Below, in pieces: positions 8,383 to 17,296 of a stretch of DNA of 64,000 nucleotides. This DNA is from Oceanimonas doudoroffii (GTDB lineage Bacteria > Pseudomonadota > Gammaproteobacteria > Enterobacterales > Aeromonadaceae). The translations under genes were made by a program, and so were the position numbers. The notes beneath the pieces were generated by a model. The model did not search any database and was not told the DNA's origin. It saw nothing but the letters and a program-made list of their open reading frames with translations. The DNA lies in NCBI RefSeq assembly GCF_002242685.1, contig NZ_NBIM01000001.1, forward strand, positions 62,001 through 126,000, written 5' to 3'. Within the stretch, counting starts at the first letter, position 1, and every line of letters begins with the position of its first letter.

Positions 8383-10758
8383 GTGCAGGAATATGTGATT
8401 TGGTACGAACAGCTCGGTATGAACGACGTGGACCGGGTTGGCGGCAAGAATGCCTCACTGGGCGAAATGATCAGTCAGCTGGCCGGCGCCGGAGTATCGG
8501 TACCCGGTGGCTTTGCGACCACCGCCTTTGCCTTTAACGAATTTCTCGAGCAGAGCGGGTTGAACGATCGTATTCACGATCTGCTCGACAAGCTCGACGT
8601 GGACAACATCGCCGCCCTCGGCGAGGCCGGCAAGACCATTCGCCAGTGGGTGATTGACACCCCCTTCCAGCCCGAGCTGGAGGCGGCCATTCGCGAGTCT
8701 TATGAAGATCTCGCCGGCAAGGCCGGTGATGAAGCCTCCTTTGCGGTGCGCTCCTCGGCTACCGCCGAAGACATGCCCGACGCCTCTTTTGCCGGCCAGC
8801 AGGAAACCTTCCTCAACGTGCGCGGCCTGGATGCGGTGCGGGAAGCCGTCAAGCACGTGTTTGCCTCCCTGTTCAACGACCGTGCCATTTCCTACCGGGT
8901 GCACCAGGGCTACGACCACAAGGGCGTGGCACTGTCGGCAGGCATTCAGCGCATGGTACGTTCCGACATCGCGTCCTCGGGCGTGATGTTTACCCTGGAC
9001 ACCGAGTCCGGCTTTGATCAGGTGGTGTTCGTGACGTCCGCCTGGGGCCTGGGTGAAATGGTGGTGCAGGGTGCGGTTAACCCGGACGAATTCTACGTGC
9101 ACAAGCCCACCCTGAAAGCCGGCCGTCCGGCGGTGGTGCGCAAGACCCTGGGTTCCAAGCTGCAGAAAATGATCTACGCCAATGCCCAGGAGCTGGGCAA
9201 GCAGGTGGATATCAAGGAAACCAGCCGGGAAGAGCGCCGTCAGTTCTCGCTGTCCAACGACGAGGTGATGGAGCTGTCCAAGCAGGCCATGATCATCGAA
9301 AAGCACTACGGCCGCCCCATGGACATCGAGTGGGCCAAGGACGGTGTAGACGGCAAGCTTTACATCGTGCAGGCTCGCCCGGAAACCGTGCGCAGCCGCC
9401 AGGACGCCAATGTGCTGGAGCGCTTTGCCCTGAGCCAGAAAGGCGAGGTCATTGCCGAAGGCCGGGCCATCGGCCACAAGATTGGTGCCGGTACCGCCAA
9501 GGTCATCGACTCCATCGATCAGATGGACGAAATCAAGGCCGGCGACGTGCTGGTGACCGACATGACCGATCCAGACTGGGAACCGATCATGAAGCGGGCC
9601 GCCGCCATCGTCACCAACCGGGGTGGACGTACCTGTCATGCCGCTATTATTGCCCGTGAGCTTGGCATTCCCGCCGTGGTGGGCTGCGGCAACGCCACCG
9701 AGCTGGTGCAGGACGGCCAGCAGGTGACCGTATCCTGTGCCGAGGGCGATACCGGCTACATCTATGACGGCAAGCTGGACTTCAGCGTCAACACCTCGGA
9801 AGTCGGCTCCATGCCTGCCTCGCCGGTAAAGGTGATGATGAACGTGGGCAACCCGGACCGGGCCTTTGACTTTGCACAATTGCCCAACGCCGGCGTAGGC
9901 CTGGCGCGGCTGGAGTTTATCATCAACCGCATGATCGGCGTGCACCCCAAGGCGCTGCTCAACTACGACACTCAAAGCCCCGAGCTCAAGCTCAAGATCG
10001 ATGAGATCATCGCCGGCTACGACAGCCCGCGGGAGTTCTTCGTGGCCAAGCTGACCGAAGGCATCGCCACCTTGGCTGCCGCCTTCTGGCCGGAGCGAGT
10101 GATCGTGCGCATGTCCGACTTCAAGTCGAACGAATACGCCAACCTGCTCGGCGGCGACGCCTACGAGCCGGACGAGGAAAACCCCATGCTGGGCTTCCGC
10201 GGTGCGTCCCGTTACATCTCCAACGATTTCCAGGACTGCTTTGCCATGGAATGCGAGGCGATGAAGCGGGTGCGGGGCGAGATGGGCCTGACCAACGTCG
10301 AGATCATGATTCCCTTTGTGCGCACCCTGAACGAAGCCGCGTCCGTTATCGACATTCTCGGTGAGAACGGCCTCAAGCGTGGCGAAAACGGCCTCAAGGT
10401 GATCATGATGTGCGAGCTGCCGTCCAACGCCCTGCTGGCGGACAAGTTCCTGGCTCACTTTGACGGCTTCTCCATCGGCTCCAACGACATGACTCAGCTC
10501 ACTCTGGGGCTGGATCGGGACTCCGGCCTGGTGGCGGGCTCCTTTGATGAGCGCGACGAGGCGGTGAAAACCCTGCTGGCCATGGCCATTCAGGCCGCCC
10601 GCAAGGCCGGCAAGTACGTGGGCATCTGCGGCCAGGGGCCGTCGGATCACGCCGACTTTGCCGCCTGGCTGGTGGAGCAGGGCATTGATTCCGTGTCCCT
10701 GAACCCGGACACCGTCATCGACACCTGGTTGTACCTGGCAGAACAGGCCAAGCACTAA
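8383..10758 (+). CDS. ppsA: phosphoenolpyruvate synthase
   Basis: A 791-residue enzyme converting pyruvate, ATP and water to PEP, AMP and phosphate for gluconeogenesis. The N-terminal nucleotide-binding domain begins [21 protein letters not shown]. The mobile phosphohistidine domain has [10 protein letters not shown] with the catalytic histidine at residue 419. The C-terminal PEP/pyruvate barrel contains [17 protein letters not shown] and [12 protein letters not shown]. Length matches E. coli PpsA (792). GTG at 8383 is chosen because GGAG lies eight bases upstream; an upstream ATG at 8284 would add 33 residues unlike the family. A strong terminator follows. Activity should be controlled by the divergent PpsR. 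Import of pyruvate-yielding substrates elsewhere in the window makes gluconeogenic growth plausible. Confidence 0.96.
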   Translation: MQEYVIWYEQLGMNDVDRVGGKNASLGEMISQLAGAGVSVPGGFATTAFAFNEFLEQSGLNDRIHDLLDKLDVDNIAALGEAGKTIRQWVIDTPFQPELEAAIRESYEDLAGKAGDEASFAVRSSATAEDMPDASFAGQQETFLNVRGLDAVREAVKHVFASLFNDRAISYRVHQGYDHKGVALSAGIQRMVRSDIASSGVMFTLDTESGFDQVVFVTSAWGLGEMVVQGAVNPDEFYVHKPTLKAGRPAVVRKTLGSKLQKMIYANAQELGKQVDIKETSREERRQFSLSNDEVMELSKQAMIIEKHYGRPMDIEWAKDGVDGKLYIVQARPETVRSRQDANVLERFALSQKGEVIAEGRAIGHKIGAGTAKVIDSIDQMDEIKAGDVLVTDMTDPDWEPIMKRAAAIVTNRGGRTCHAAIIARELGIPAVVGCGNATELVQDGQQVTVSCAEGDTGYIYDGKLDFSVNTSEVGSMPASPVKVMMNVGNPDRAFDFAQLPNAGVGLARLEFIINRMIGVHPKALLNYDTQSPELKLKIDEIIAGYDSPREFFVAKLTEGIATLAAAFWPERVIVRMSDFKSNEYANLLGGDAYEPDEENPMLGFRGASRYISNDFQDCFAMECEAMKRVRGEMGLTNVEIMIPFVRTLNEAASVIDILGENGLKRGENGLKVIMMCELPSNALLADKFLAHFDGFSIGSNDMTQLTLGLDRDSGLVAGSFDERDEAVKTLLAMAIQAARKAGKYVGICGQGPSDHADFAAWLVEQGIDSVSLNPDTVIDTWLYLAEQAKH

Positions 10759-10774
10759 TCCTTGCATTGGATTC

Positions 10775-10801
10775 AAAGGGCGCCTCGGCGCCCTTTTCTG
10801 T
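10775..10801 (+). terminator. intrinsic terminator of ppsA
   Basis: AAAGGGCGC pairs with GCGCCCTTT across a CTCG loop, followed by TCTGTTTTT. It starts 17 bases after the ppsA stop. Confidence 0.9.
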
Positions 10802-10879
10802 TTTTGGCGCCCATTGAAACTATCTTCGAATAAAACTAGACATGTGTTAGCGGGCCGTTAAAATGGCCTCCGCTTTTAA

Positions 10880-10911
10880 CCCGGTCGCAGCCTACCCGGA
10901 CAAAACAAGGA
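10880..10911 (+). promoter_or_regulatory. preQ1-I riboswitch
   Basis: The sequence reads CCGG, loop TCGCAG, CCTAC, CCGG, then the A-rich tail ACAAAACAAGGA. The loop and tail match the compact Thermoanaerobacter-type preQ1-I aptamer, in which TCGCAG pairs with the tail as a pseudoknot. The tail contains the ribosome site of queC (AAGGA, 10907-10911), eight bases from the ATG, so ligand binding should block translation of queCDE, the preQ1 synthesis operon. That is feedback by the pathway product. P1 is short (4 bp), which is within the class. Confidence is high because loop, tail and downstream genes all agree. Confidence 0.9.
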
Positions 10912-10919
10912 CACAATCT

Positions 10920-11615
10920 ATGAAAGCACTGCTGATCTGCTCCGGCGGATTCGACTCCGTCACGCTCGCCTACCGGCTGGCGGCGAACAACGCCCTTGGC
11001 GCCCTGCTGACCTTTGATTACGGCCAGCGCCACAAAAAAGAAATCGACGCCGCTCACTTGTGTGCCGAACGTCTCAATGTGCCTCATCTGGTGATGGACA
11101 TCGGTCATATCGGTCGTCAGCTCTCCGGCTCGGCACTGACCGACGACATCGACGTGCCCCACGGCCACTACAGCGAAGAAAACATGAAGGTGACCGTGGT
11201 GCCTAACCGCAACGCCATCATGCTCACCATCGCCTTTGGCGTGGCCGCCGCCCGAGGCCTCGATACCGTGGCGCTGGCGGTGCACGGCGGCGATCACTTT
11301 ATCTACCCTGACTGTCGTCCCGACTTTATTCGCCTGTTTGGCGAAATGCAGGCCCGGGCCCTGGACGGCGTGGCCGAGGTGGCGTTGCTGGCGCCCTATG
11401 TCGATGCCGACAAGACCGAGATTGCCCGGGATGCGGCCCGTTTTCAGGTACCGGTGGCCGACACCTGGTCCTGCTACGAAGGGGGGGACATTCACTGTGG
11501 CCGCTGCGGCACCTGTGTGGAGCGCATCGAGGCCATGGCCCTGGCCGGCGTGACCGACACCACCTCCTATAAAGATGAAGCATACTGGCGCGATGCGGTG
11601 GCGAGGGTGAAGTAA
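10920..11615 (+). CDS. queC: 7-cyano-7-deazaguanine (preQ0) synthase
   Basis: A 231-residue QueC. It converts 7-carboxy-7-deazaguanine, ammonia and ATP into preQ0 on the way to queuosine in tRNA. Visible are the PP-loop SGGFDSVT, the family segment TFDYGQRHKKEIDAA, VPNRNAIML, YPDCRPDF and the C-terminal zinc-binding cysteines in TWSCYEGG...CGRCGTCVER. The start at 10920 follows AAGGA of the riboswitch tail. It is the first gene of queC-queD-queE; its stop overlaps the queD start by one base (TAATG), implying coupled translation. Confidence 0.95.
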   Translation: MKALLICSGGFDSVTLAYRLAANNALGALLTFDYGQRHKKEIDAAHLCAERLNVPHLVMDIGHIGRQLSGSALTDDIDVPHGHYSEENMKVTVVPNRNAIMLTIAFGVAAARGLDTVALAVHGGDHFIYPDCRPDFIRLFGEMQARALDGVAEVALLAPYVDADKTEIARDAARFQVPVADTWSCYEGGDIHCGRCGTCVERIEAMALAGVTDTTSYKDEAYWRDAVARVK

Positions 11616-11971
11616 TGTATACCATCAAAAAAGAGTTTCATTTCTCCGCCTCGCACCAGCTCAAGCAAATGCCCGACTGGCACCCCTGCGCCCGGCTGCA
11701 CGGCCACAACTATGTGGTGGTGATCGAGCTGCAAAGCGAGCGGCTCGATCAGTACGGCTTCGTGCGCGACTACCTCGAACTCAAGGCGTTCAAGGACTAT
11801 ATCGACGACCAGCTCGACCACCGTCACCTCAACGAGGTGCTGGGGGATGAGTGCACCACCGCCGAACGGCTGGCACGGCACCTGTATGAGTGGGCGCGGG
11901 AGCACTGGCCCGAGGTGAGCGCCGTGGCCGTGTCGGAAACCCCCAAGACCTGGGCGGAGTTCCGGCCATGA
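11615..11971 (+). CDS. queD: 6-carboxytetrahydropterin synthase
   Basis: A 118-residue QueD of the 6-pyruvoyltetrahydropterin synthase fold. It converts dihydroneopterin triphosphate to 6-carboxytetrahydropterin, the substrate of QueE. The zinc-binding histidines are visible in FSASHQL and LHGHNY, the catalytic cysteine lies in [11 protein letters not shown], and LDHRHLNEV carries the partner residues. Length fits the family. Its start overlaps the queC stop and its stop overlaps the queE start (ATGA), so the three genes are translationally coupled. Confidence 0.95.
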   Translation: MYTIKKEFHFSASHQLKQMPDWHPCARLHGHNYVVVIELQSERLDQYGFVRDYLELKAFKDYIDDQLDHRHLNEVLGDECTTAERLARHLYEWAREHWPEVSAVAVSETPKTWAEFRP

Positions 11972-12684
11972 TCGCCATCAGCGAAATCTTTGGCCCCACC
12001 ATTCAGGGGGAAGGGGCGCTGACCGGCGTGCCCACGGTGTTTGTGCGCACCGGCGGCTGCGACTTTCGCTGCAGCTGGTGCGACACCCTGTATGCGGTAG
12101 AAGCCCGCTTCAAGGCCGACTGGACCCCGATGAGCGCCGAGGCGGTGCTGGCCGAGGTGGAGCGGCTGAGCGGCGGCCGCCCGCTGTTGATTACCCTCTC
12201 CGGGGGCAATCCGGCGCTGCAGCCCCTGGGGGATCTGCTGAGCCTGGGCCAGGCCAGGGGTTATACCTTTGCCATTGAAACTCAGGGCAGCAAGGCGCAG
12301 GACTGGTTTGCCCGGCTCGACCACCTGACCCTGAGCCCCAAGCCGCCTTCCGCCGGCATGGCTTTCAGCCAACGTCGGTTTGACGCCTGCCTCGCCGCCG
12401 CCGGGGTCAATACTCAGGTCACCCTCAAGCTGGTGATCGCCGACGAGGCCGACTACCGGTGGGCGAGGGACTTTGCCGCTCGGTACCCGCACCTGCCGCT
12501 TACCCTGCAACCCTGCAACCCGGCGCCGGCCACCCCCGATGAGCCGGCGCGGGAAACCGACCTCGACGCCCTGAATGCCAGGCTGCGCTGGCTGGTGGAC
12601 AAGGTCACCGCCGACGGCTGGTTTGCGGCCAGAGTGCTGCCTCAGCTGCATGTGATCATCTGGAATAACGAACGGGGCGTGTAA
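11968..12684 (+). CDS. queE: 7-carboxy-7-deazaguanine synthase (radical SAM)
   Basis: A 238-residue QueE. It rearranges 6-carboxytetrahydropterin into 7-carboxy-7-deazaguanine using SAM and a [4Fe-4S] cluster. The N-terminal [16 protein letters not shown] is typical and the cluster-binding cysteines lie in [10 protein letters not shown], the CxxxCxxC pattern. SGGNPALQP follows as the glycine-rich SAM segment. The start at 11968 gives the ATGA overlap with queD; a frame from 11890 would overlap queD by 80 bases and lacks family similarity. It is the last gene of the operon. Confidence 0.95.
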   Translation: MIAISEIFGPTIQGEGALTGVPTVFVRTGGCDFRCSWCDTLYAVEARFKADWTPMSAEAVLAEVERLSGGRPLLITLSGGNPALQPLGDLLSLGQARGYTFAIETQGSKAQDWFARLDHLTLSPKPPSAGMAFSQRRFDACLAAAGVNTQVTLKLVIADEADYRWARDFAARYPHLPLTLQPCNPAPATPDEPARETDLDALNARLRWLVDKVTADGWFAARVLPQLHVIIWNNERGV

Positions 12685-12691
12685 GCCTTGC

Positions 12692-12719
12692 CGCCCCTGT
12701 ACGGTCAGGGGCGTTCTTT
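12692..12719 (+). terminator. intrinsic terminator of queCDE
   Basis: CGCCCCTG pairs with CAGGGGCG across a TACGGT loop, followed by TTCTTTG. It lies just after the queE stop. Confidence 0.8.
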
Positions 12720-12754
12720 GTTGTTATTCGCCTCGCGTTTTTACCGTAAACGCA

Positions 12755-12799
12755 TTGCCTGTTTGAATCCGCTCGAATAGTATGGACGTCTAAACGTCT
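12755..12799 (+). promoter_or_regulatory. metQ promoter with tandem MetJ box
   Basis: A sigma-70 promoter is visible: TTGCCT (12755-12760), a 17-base spacer and TAGTAT (12778-12783). Directly after the -10 box lie two adjacent 8-mers, GGACGTCT and AAACGTCT (12784-12799), each one base from the MetJ consensus AGACGTCT. MetJ-SAM bound here would cover the start of transcription. This agrees with the methionine-binding gene downstream. Confidence 0.88.
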
Positions 12800-12834
12800 G
12801 TTATACACATTATTCAGGAATCACAGGAGTCGTC

Positions 12835-13641
12835 ATGTCCCGCTTTTCCCGCGTCCTGCCGTGGCTGGCATTGTCATTGTGCTCGTTTCCCCTGCTGGCG
12901 GTCGACGAAGCCAAAAAGGAAATCGTTATCGGCACCACGGTGGGTGACTTCGCCGACATGGTCACCGAGTCGATCAAGCCCCAGCTTGAAGCCCTGGGCT
13001 ATCGCGTCAAACTGGTGGAGTTTACCGATTATGTCATGCCCAACCTGGCCCTGGCAGAAGGCTCACTGGATGTTAACTGTTTTCAGCACAAGCCCTACCT
13101 GGATACCTTCAGTCAAAGCCGCGGCCTGACCCTGAGCCCCATCACCCAGGTGCCCACCGGCCCCATGGGGCTGTATGCGGGCAAGGCCGACTCGCTGGAA
13201 CAGGTAAAGCAAGGCAGCACGGTCGCCATTCCCAACGATCCCACCAATCAGGCCCGGGCCCTGCTGATGCTGGAAGACATGGGCTGGATCACCCTGAAAA
13301 AAGACATAGATCCGCTCAAGGCCAGCGAATTTGATGTGGCGGACAACCCCAAAGGCATTAAGCTCATCATGCTGGAAGCGGCCCAGCTGCCGCGCTCGCG
13401 CCAGGATGTGGACTTCTCGGTGATCAACGGCAACTACGCCGCCTCCAGTGGCATTCCGTTCAGCGAAGGTCTCTTTCTGGAGCGCAGTTACGATTTTATC
13501 AACTGGGTGGTGGTGCGCAGCGAAGACAAGGACAAGGCCTTTGTGCAGGACGTGATTGAGGCCTATAACAGCGAGGCGTTCAAGGACTATGCCAGCAAAC
13601 GCTTTGAAGGCTACAAGTACCCCGAATCCTGGCATGAATAA
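12835..13641 (+). CDS. metQ: MetQ/NlpA-family methionine-binding protein
   Basis: A 268-residue periplasmic substrate-binding protein of the MetQ family, delivering D/L-methionine to the MetNI ABC transporter. Family segments include GTTVGDFADMV, DVNCFQHKPYLD, IPNDPTNQARALLML and the late VINGNYAASSG. The signal peptide ends LLA; the only early cysteine (SLC) does not fit a lipobox, so unlike E. coli MetQ it may be a soluble periplasmic protein. AGGAG lies five bases before the ATG. No metN or metI is adjacent, so it is an orphan that must use a transporter encoded elsewhere. The MetJ box upstream supports methionine as ligand. The stop overlaps the next gene by 8 bases. Confidence 0.87.
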   Translation: MSRFSRVLPWLALSLCSFPLLAVDEAKKEIVIGTTVGDFADMVTESIKPQLEALGYRVKLVEFTDYVMPNLALAEGSLDVNCFQHKPYLDTFSQSRGLTLSPITQVPTGPMGLYAGKADSLEQVKQGSTVAIPNDPTNQARALLMLEDMGWITLKKDIDPLKASEFDVADNPKGIKLIMLEAAQLPRSRQDVDFSVINGNYAASSGIPFSEGLFLERSYDFINWVVVRSEDKDKAFVQDVIEAYNSEAFKDYASKRFEGYKYPESWHE

Positions 13642-14488
13642 ACCCAGAGAATTCCATATTGATGTGCATGGCCGCCGGCTGGCGGTGGTGGAGTGGGGCG
13701 ACCCGAATGGCATCCCCCTGGTGGCCCTGCACGGCTGGCTGGACAACGCCGCTAGCTTTACCCCCCTGGCGCAGCGGTTGCCCGGTGTGCGGCTGATTGC
13801 CCCGGATCTGGCCGGTCATGGCCGCTCCGATCACCGGGCGCCGGGCCAGCCCTATTACATCTGGGACAATGTGGCCGATGTGCTGGCCCTGCTGGACGCC
13901 CTTGAGCTGAAACAGGTGGCATTGCTGGGCCATTCCATGGGGGCCAGCGTGGCCACCCTGTTCGCCGGCGCCTTTCCCGAGCGGGTCAGCCGGCTATTTT
14001 TGCTGGACGGTCTGGTTCCTCACGATTATGCCGCCGATACCCTGCCGGAACAGCTGGCCGCCGCTCTGGAAAAGGCCAAACGCCAGCGTCGCCGGGGGCC
14101 ACGCTGCTATCCGGATTTTGAAAGCGCGGTGACGGCACGCATGAACAGCCGCTGGCCGGTCAGCCGGGAAGCGGCCCGGCTGTTGCTGGCCCGGGGCATG
14201 GAGCAAACCGCTGAAGGCTGGCTGTGGCGCCACGATGGCGCACTGGTGCTGCCCTCTGTGGTGCGGCTGTGCGAGGCGCAGATCACCGCCTTTGTGCGCC
14301 GGCTGAGCATGCCGGTATGGCTGATGATGGCAACGCAGGGCATTGGCATGGCACGGGTAGCGCCCTGGCTGGATCTGATCCCCGGGCTGGAGCTTGAGGT
14401 GCTTGACGGCGGCCATCACCTGCATATGGACGAACAGCCGGCGGCACTGATTGCCAACCGGCTGCTCGCAGGGCTGGACCGGGGCTGA
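13634..14488 (+). CDS. alpha/beta-hydrolase
   Basis: A 284-residue alpha/beta-hydrolase fold protein with the oxyanion segment LHGWLDNAASF, the nucleophile elbow GHSMGAS and the C-terminal catalytic histidine in DGGHHLHMDEQ. The lid region (about residues 135-215) is arginine-rich. Its ATG lies inside the end of metQ (overlap 13634-13641), so the two are translated together and this gene should fall under the same MetJ control. The substrate cannot be told from the sequence; an esterase acting on acyl esters is the usual role of such serine hydrolases. A link to methionine or thioester metabolism is only suggested by position. Confidence 0.82.
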   Translation: MNKPREFHIDVHGRRLAVVEWGDPNGIPLVALHGWLDNAASFTPLAQRLPGVRLIAPDLAGHGRSDHRAPGQPYYIWDNVADVLALLDALELKQVALLGHSMGASVATLFAGAFPERVSRLFLLDGLVPHDYAADTLPEQLAAALEKAKRQRRRGPRCYPDFESAVTARMNSRWPVSREAARLLLARGMEQTAEGWLWRHDGALVLPSVVRLCEAQITAFVRRLSMPVWLMMATQGIGMARVAPWLDLIPGLELEVLDGGHHLHMDEQPAALIANRLLAGLDRG

Positions 14489-14496
14489 GCCCCGGT
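14478..14496. terminator. perfect hairpin around hydrolase stop codon
   Basis: ACCGGGGC pairs with GCCCCGGT; the three-base loop is the TGA stop codon itself. It has no T-run. It lies at the meeting point of two convergent genes, as does the similar structure at 459-474. Confidence 0.45.
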
Positions 14497-14507
14497 GAGG
14501 CCGGTAC

Positions 14508-15914
14508 TCAGTAACCCAGGTGGGCGGCAATCACCATCAAAACCCAGCAGAAGGCATAAATGGGCACCATGATGGGCACGATCACCGGCAGCCACTGGGC
14601 GTAGGAGACCCGCCCCAGTGCCAGCATGGCCAGGATGCCGCCGGCGGTGGGAATGAACAGGTTGGTCAGACCATCGCCGATCTGGAAGGCCGAGACCATC
14701 AGCTGCCGGCTCATGCCGATCAGATCCGCCAGCGGGATCAGTATTGGCATGGTGATCAGGGCCTGGGCCGAGCCGCTGGGAATAAACAGGTTGATGATGC
14801 CCTGAATAATGCTGGTCAGCACGGCGGCCAGGGCCACGGGCATGCCTTCCAGTACCGAGCTCAGTGATTTGACGATAGTGTCAATCACCCGGGCGTCCTG
14901 CAGAATCACCGGAATTGAGGCCGCCAGGCCAATCACCAGCGCGCCCGAGGTGACCGAGGAGGCCCCTTCCATCATGCGCTTGACCAGCTGGTTGGCGCTC
15001 ATGCCCGCCGCCAGGCCGATGACGATGGCCATGATCAGAAAGACGGCGGAAATTTCTGTGATGTACCAGCCGCGGGTGAAGATCCCCGTCAGCAGGCTGA
15101 TCAGGCCGATCAGAAAGATGCCGAGAATGGTCAGATCCTGGCGTGACAACCGGTATTCGTGCAATGCCTTGCTCATTTCGACCGGCTGCTCGTCATGAAA
15201 CTCCATCCTGACCACGCGCAGGCAGATATAGGCCGCCAGCATGCTCAGCGAGCCCAGCACCATCAGGGTGCGCAGGCCCCAGCCCGAAAACAGCGGCAGC
15301 TCGCCAATGCTCTGGGCTATGCCCACGGTATAGGGGCTGATGGGTGACAGGGCAAAGCCGATGCCGATGCCGCCCACCGCCATGGTGACCCCCACCAGCC
15401 GGGAGCAGCCCACCGCCGCCGCCACCAGCACGCCCAGGGGCACCAGGGCGATGTTGTTTTCACCCCCCACGGCCACACCGAAGAAACCGTAGGTAAAGGT
15501 ACCCAGCACGATGATCAGGTTACGGCTTCTGGTGCTGTTGCTGGCGCCCACCTTGTTGGCGGCCACGCCGATCATGTTTTCCAGCGCGCCCGTGCTCTGC
15601 AGCACATGAAAAAGGCCACCGGCGATAAACACGATAAACAGGAAGGGGGCGGCATTGATCATGCCCTGGGGAATGGCCAGAAACAGGTCAAAAAAGGGCA
15701 GCTTCTCCACCCCGGTCAGATACGCGAAGGTATCGGGAATGACCCGGCTTCTGCCATCGATCACTTCCCGGGCGAACTCGCCGGCGGGAATGATAAAGGT
15801 CAGCAGGTAAACCCCGACCAGCACCATGAAGATCAACACCATGGGATCGGGAAACTCGTTAAACCACCTGCGTTGCTTTTTATCGCTCCCGGCACGGGGG
15901 TGGGACTGGTTCAT
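14508..15914 (-). CDS. YfcC-family (C4-dicarboxylate/short-chain acid or aminoacyl substrate) transporter
   Basis: A 468-residue inner-membrane protein of the YfcC/DcuC-like family, with about 12 hydrophobic helices. Typical segments are PAGEFAREVIDG near the first helix, the ENNIALVPLGV region, GIGFALSPISPYTVGIAQ and the C-terminal IPSGSAQALITMPILIPLADL followed by FQIGDGLTNLFIPTAGG. Family members carry dicarboxylates, arginine/ornithine or p-aminobenzoyl-glutamate-type compounds. AAGGAGAG precedes the ATG. It lies 45 bases upstream of no gene on its own strand but directly follows the M20 amidohydrolase (same strand), which suggests uptake of an N-acylated amino acid that the hydrolase then cleaves. 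Confidence 0.8.
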   Translation of the reverse strand: MNQSHPRAGSDKKQRRWFNEFPDPMVLIFMVLVGVYLLTFIIPAGEFAREVIDGRSRVIPDTFAYLTGVEKLPFFDLFLAIPQGMINAAPFLFIVFIAGGLFHVLQSTGALENMIGVAANKVGASNSTRSRNLIIVLGTFTYGFFGVAVGGENNIALVPLGVLVAAAVGCSRLVGVTMAVGGIGIGFALSPISPYTVGIAQSIGELPLFSGWGLRTLMVLGSLSMLAAYICLRVVRMEFHDEQPVEMSKALHEYRLSRQDLTILGIFLIGLISLLTGIFTRGWYITEISAVFLIMAIVIGLAAGMSANQLVKRMMEGASSVTSGALVIGLAASIPVILQDARVIDTIVKSLSSVLEGMPVALAAVLTSIIQGIINLFIPSGSAQALITMPILIPLADLIGMSRQLMVSAFQIGDGLTNLFIPTAGGILAMLALGRVSYAQWLPVIVPIMVPIYAFCWVLMVIAAHLGY

Positions 15915-15959
15915 ATGTCTCTCCTTGAAGATGAAATCGCTGGCAACGTAGGACGCACG

Positions 15960-17186
15960 TCAGGGCTGCGCGGGCTGGCCGAAATAACGGGCGACCAGGT
16001 TCACCAGAAAAGTGGCGGCGGTCTCCATGCAGTCGTCGTTGAAGTCGTAATGGGGGTTGTGCAGGCTGCAGGGGCCCAGCCGGGCACCGGCCTGGTGGCC
16101 GTTGTCGCCATTGCCGACCAGGAAGTAACAGCCAGGCACCTGCTCCAGAAAGTAGGCGCAGTCTTCGCTGCCGGTCAGGGGGGCGGTGGGGGCCTCGACA
16201 CTGTCGTCACCGAACTGCTCCCGGGCGGTGTCTACCGCCAGCCGGGTCATGGCCGGATCGTTGATCAGCACCGGGTAGCCGCGCTGGTAGTCGATCTCGC
16301 ACTGGCAGTCGAAGGCCGCCGCCTGAGCCTGGGCCAGGGTGCGGACACGGCGCTCCAGGGTGTCGCGCACGGCGGGATCCAGGGTGCGGATGCTGAGCTC
16401 CAGCTCGGCGGTGTTGGGGATCACGTTGGCGGCGCTGCCCGCCTGCATTTTGCCGACGCTGATCACCGCGACCTGGTTGGGATCCACGTTGCGGCCCACT
16501 ATGCTCTGCAGGGCCAGCACGGTGGCGGCCGCTGGCAAGGTCGGGTCCTGGGACAGCTGGGGCAGGGCGCCATGGCCACCCTTGCCGATAAAGGTCAGTT
16601 TGGCGGTATCCGACGAGGCCATAAAGGCGCCTTCGCGAAAGCAGAGCCTGCCCACGGGCACACCGGGAAAGTTGTGCAGGGCAAAGAGGGCATCGCAGGG
16701 AAAGCGCTCGAACAGGCCTTCCTCAAGCATGCGCTGGGCACCGCCGCCGCCGCCCAACTCCTCGGCCGGCTGGAAAATCAGGGTCAGGGTGCCGCTGCCG
16801 GTCAGCCCCTGCTCCCGCTGGCGGCGGGCCATGGCTTCGGCCACGCCCAGCAGGATGGCGGTGTGGCCGTCGTGACCACAGGCATGCATTTTGCCATCCA
16901 CCTGGCTGGCCCAGGGCAGGCCGGTGGCTTCCTGAATGGGCAGGGCATCCATGTCGGCACGCAGGCCCAGGCGAAGGCCAGTGCCGTCACCCCAGCGCAG
17001 CACCCCCACCACGCCGGTGACGGCAATGCCGGTATGCACCTCGTAGCCCCAGGTCCTGAGGCGATCGGCCACCAGCTGGCTGGTGGAGAACTCCTCAAAC
17101 CCCAGCTCCGGGTGCTGATGGATCTGGCGGCGCCAGGCTTTCATCTGGTCGAGGTCTGGTTTGATGTCGATGTTCACTGTCGTCAT
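15960..17186 (-). CDS. M20-family amidohydrolase (hippurate/N-acyl-amino-acid hydrolase type)
   Basis: A 408-residue cytoplasmic metallopeptidase of the M20D group, hydrolysing N-acyl or N-aroyl amino acids. Visible are the start of the catalytic domain (RRQIHQHPELGFEE), the metal ligands in MHACGHDGHTA, the general-base region QPAEELGGGG and the dimerisation-domain segment GKGGHGALPQLS. A later metal histidine lies in LHNPHYDFND. The start at 17186 has GGGAG upstream; a longer frame to 17291 is not family-like. It is followed by the YfcC transporter 45 bases on, and the divergent LysR regulator starts 110 bases upstream. The arrangement resembles the E. coli abg (p-aminobenzoyl-glutamate) locus, but only one hydrolase subunit is present, so the substrate stays open. 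Confidence 0.87.
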   Translation of the reverse strand: MTTVNIDIKPDLDQMKAWRRQIHQHPELGFEEFSTSQLVADRLRTWGYEVHTGIAVTGVVGVLRWGDGTGLRLGLRADMDALPIQEATGLPWASQVDGKMHACGHDGHTAILLGVAEAMARRQREQGLTGSGTLTLIFQPAEELGGGGGAQRMLEEGLFERFPCDALFALHNFPGVPVGRLCFREGAFMASSDTAKLTFIGKGGHGALPQLSQDPTLPAAATVLALQSIVGRNVDPNQVAVISVGKMQAGSAANVIPNTAELELSIRTLDPAVRDTLERRVRTLAQAQAAAFDCQCEIDYQRGYPVLINDPAMTRLAVDTAREQFGDDSVEAPTAPLTGSEDCAYFLEQVPGCYFLVGNGDNGHQAGARLGPCSLHNPHYDFNDDCMETAATFLVNLVARYFGQPAQP

Positions 17187-17296
17187 AATACTCCCTGGCT
17201 GGTGGTTTCTGCGGCGGCGGGAAATAGTGTCAGCCATCAGCGATAGTGAAAAGGCAGAAAATTTTGCCTGGTGACAACTTTTGGTAATCATGTGAT

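Noticed and set aside
8455..10776. 773-codon open frame opposite ppsA
   Set aside because: Antisense shadow; PEP synthase matches along its full length on the other strand.
12835..12900. Lipobox in MetQ
   Set aside because: The early cysteine is preceded by Leu at -1 (SLC), which signal peptidase II does not accept; an ordinary signal cleavage after LLA fits better.
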